In this document: positions 55,990 to 64,000 of the stretch, in pieces | Position numbering within the stretch: position 1 is the first letter of the stretch | Layout of the letters: the number at the start of each line of letters is the position of its first letter | Source of the DNA: Ahaetulla prasina | Taxonomy: Eukaryota; Chordata; Lepidosauria; Squamata; Colubridae | Length of the DNA stretch: 64,000 nt | Assembly (NCBI RefSeq): GCF_028640845.1 | Contig: NC_080546.1 | Coordinates: forward strand, 36,929,520-36,993,519 | Reading direction: 5' to 3' | Translations under genes and position numbers: made by a program | Notes under the pieces: model-generated | Told to the model about the DNA's origin: nothing | Databases searched by the model: none | Seen by the model: the letters and a program-made list of their open reading frames with translations, nothing else

Positions 55990-56730
55990 ACAGAACCGAA
56001 TCCGTATGAGGATTTTCTCCACCGGGTCAGATTCCCTTATTCCCCATCCCACCAGCGCTGCGTGCCCGCCCTCCTTTTAACCGTTACCAGGCTGATTACA
56101 TCATTCCAGCGAAACCCAGCAAAACTGGCCGCAGCCCCGCTTCACCTTCCCCAGCGGTTCCTTCTTATGCTAAAAGGAAGTTGCCTTGCCACAGACCCGG
56201 AAGTGAGATGGGACCGGGTAGGAGGTAACGGCATTTATCCACTCCTGTCATTTGGGAGCTGGGCGTACCATTCCCTTCCCTTTTGTTTTTGGCGTTTCTT
56301 TCATCCCCACCTCCCTTGAAAGGACTTGAACTGGCGCGTCGGCCTCCATGGAGACCACAGAAAGCCCGCCAAATCCAAAGAGGAGGGTGCGAATCTCCCC
56401 TTTCGCACTGGGCGGGGCTTTCAAGTTATCCGATCAGGGCCAGCAGCAGCGAGAAGAGGTTGGAACTGCCGCCGCCGCGGCCGCCGCCATTACAAGGCAA
56501 CCGTTGCCACAACAGCTGAGGGGCCGCGTGTTACGCCCCTGCCGGCGACTGGAGGAGATCTGTCCTGTCTGCTGGAAGGGCGGGAAGGGAAAGGCGGCGT
56601 CCAGCGGCGGGAGGCCCCTCAAAGAAATCACTTAGCGACGGCGGGGATCCCTCACTCGTCATAAAGTGTCTTTTTGTAGCGCGGCATCTCCACTCACGGT
56701 GGAGTGAGGTGTTGCAGTTGCGGAATCTCG
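55990..56730 (-). promoter_or_regulatory. CpG-rich block, candidate ELMOD2 promoter and first exon
   Basis: The only strongly GC- and CpG-rich unique segment in the window (for example GCCGCCGCCGCGGCCGCCGC near 56469). It lies upstream of the minus-strand ELMOD2 exons. No ATG-led conserved frame is seen, so a non-coding first exon is the simplest reading. It could instead be a two-way promoter for a neighbour to the right. No splice donor is assigned. Confidence 0.5.
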
Positions 56731-56758
56731 TGAAGAGGAGGAGGAAACAGCGCTCAGT

Positions 56759-57107
56759 CTTTAATAAAAAGAAGGACTAGGGATGACATGATAGCAGTGT
56801 TCCAAAATCTCAGGGGTTGCCACAAAGAAGAGGGAGTCAAGCTATTCCCCAAAGCACCTGAGGGCAGGACAAGAAGCAATGGGTGGAAACGAATCAAGGA
56901 GAGAAGCAATTTAGAACTTAAGGATAAATTTCCTGACAGTGAGAACAACTTGCCTCCCGAAGTTGTGAATGCTCCAACACTGGAAGTTTTTAAGAAGAGA
57001 TTGGATAGCCGTTTGTCTGAAATGGCATAGGGTTTCATGACTGAGCAGTGGGTTGGATTAGAAGACCTCCAAGGTCCCTTCCAACTCTGTTATTCAATTC
57101 AGAATTG
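56759..57107 (+). mobile_element. CR1 LINE 3' fragment
   Basis: The frame reads RRTRDDMIAVFQNLRG, RTRSNGWKRIKERSNLELKD, then NNLPPEVVNAPTLEVFKKRL and a stop after LSEMA. This is the standard end of CR1 reverse transcriptase proteins. The 3' end is GAAGACCTCCAAGGTCCCTT followed by CCAACTCTGTTATTC. 5'-truncated. Confidence 0.88.
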
Positions 57108-57439
57108 GAGGCTGAGAAGTATTGCATGTATGCAAAAGTATCAGTCATGGTTCAGCTGTTCATCCTCATGGCTCCCCAAGTGTGGACTAGGGAACCTTGG
57201 AGGTCTGCAAAACACTTTCAAGGGTCCACAAATAAATATTTTAAGATCGCTAATACAATATACATGGATAGATGTCACCCTCGTAAGGCAAAGCTTTTTG
57301 GGTCCTCTGTCATGTTTAAGATTGTAAAAGGGTTCAGAGACCAAAATATTTGAGAACTACTGTCCTATCTTATTGACGTAAATGAAACAAATGAACAACA
57401 GTCTGTGGTTAGAATTAATATAATAGTACTTACTTTATC

Positions 57440-57558
57440 AAATTGAAGATTCCTATAGTCGAGTAAAACTTGAAGCAGGAAAAGAGCCAGCAGGGCAGAA
57501 TGAATGGAAGTTGTTTCAGGAAACCAAAGCTGTCCCTTGAGATGGAGGGAACTACAAC
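57440..57558 (-). CDS. Unassigned candidate exon
   Basis: On the minus strand a perfect acceptor (TTTAATTTCAG) and a strong donor (GATAAA|GTAAGT) enclose 119 open bases. One frame gives SSLHLKGQLWFPETTSIHSA then LLALFLLQVLLDYRNLQFDK. I do not recognise it. It could be an exon of the next gene, an exapted repeat or chance. Confidence 0.2.
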
Positions 57559-57590
57559 TACCTGAAATTAAAAGCATTTGTCTTCCTCTA

Positions 57591-64000
<6,410 letters not shown>

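Noticed and set aside
56348..56635. 95-codon frame with poly-Ala in the CpG block
   Set aside because: GC-rich 5' regions readily give such frames. The poly-Ala comes from a GCC run and no family is recognisable.

Overview
This window is vertebrate nuclear DNA, almost certainly from a caenophidian (advanced) snake. The evidence is: split genes with GT/AG introns; Penelope, CR1, L2-clade and L1 retroelements; Sauria-type and L2-tailed tRNA SINEs; many short hAT and TA-flanked DNA elements; and the snake CR1 3' end that carries an ATTCT microsatellite (33.3-33.65 kb), a known snake hallmark. It contains no operons, plasmids, phage or CRISPR arrays.

Layout. (1) 0.3-24.9 kb, plus strand: fourteen 3' coding exons of TBC1D9, a TBC-domain Rab GTPase-activating protein. 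They encode 836 residues through the stop codon. About 430 N-terminal residues, including the GRAM domains, lie upstream of the window. The introns are full of transposon relics, and one holds a 4.5-kb rearranged tandem duplication (9.2-13.7 kb). (2) 24.9-34.9 kb: intergenic space with LTR, LINE and SINE relics. In mammals UCP1 sits in this interval; I see no UCP1 exon. (3) 34.9-42.4 kb, minus strand: five exons of ELMOD2, an ELMO-domain GAP for ARL2-type GTPases, encoding the C-terminal 205 residues. The N-terminal exons (about 88 residues) were not found. A CpG-rich block at 56.0-56.7 kb is a plausible first exon and promoter. (4) 40.6-64 kb: roughly 16 kb of nearly perfect simple-sequence arrays (ATTT, AAAC, AAAT, TTTG, GGA, AT, a 1.58-kb run of T, and TTCTA), separated by short unique islands.

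The two genes are convergent and probably independent. TBC1D9 would act on Rab GTPases at membranes and ELMOD2 on ARL2/Arf-family GTPases, so both are small-GTPase regulators, but nothing in the sequence shows that they are co-regulated.

The main result of the hunt is about integrity rather than a new system. The giant arrays lack the interruptions expected of old repeats, several are bracketed by direct duplications of unique sequence (256, 78, 66 and 38 bp), and duplicated segments differ mainly in homopolymer length or are joined at 8-11-bp microhomologies. These are signs of noisy long-read gap filling, although true repeat expansion or template switching cannot be excluded from sequence alone. 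The missing ELMOD2 N-terminal exons fall in this damaged region.
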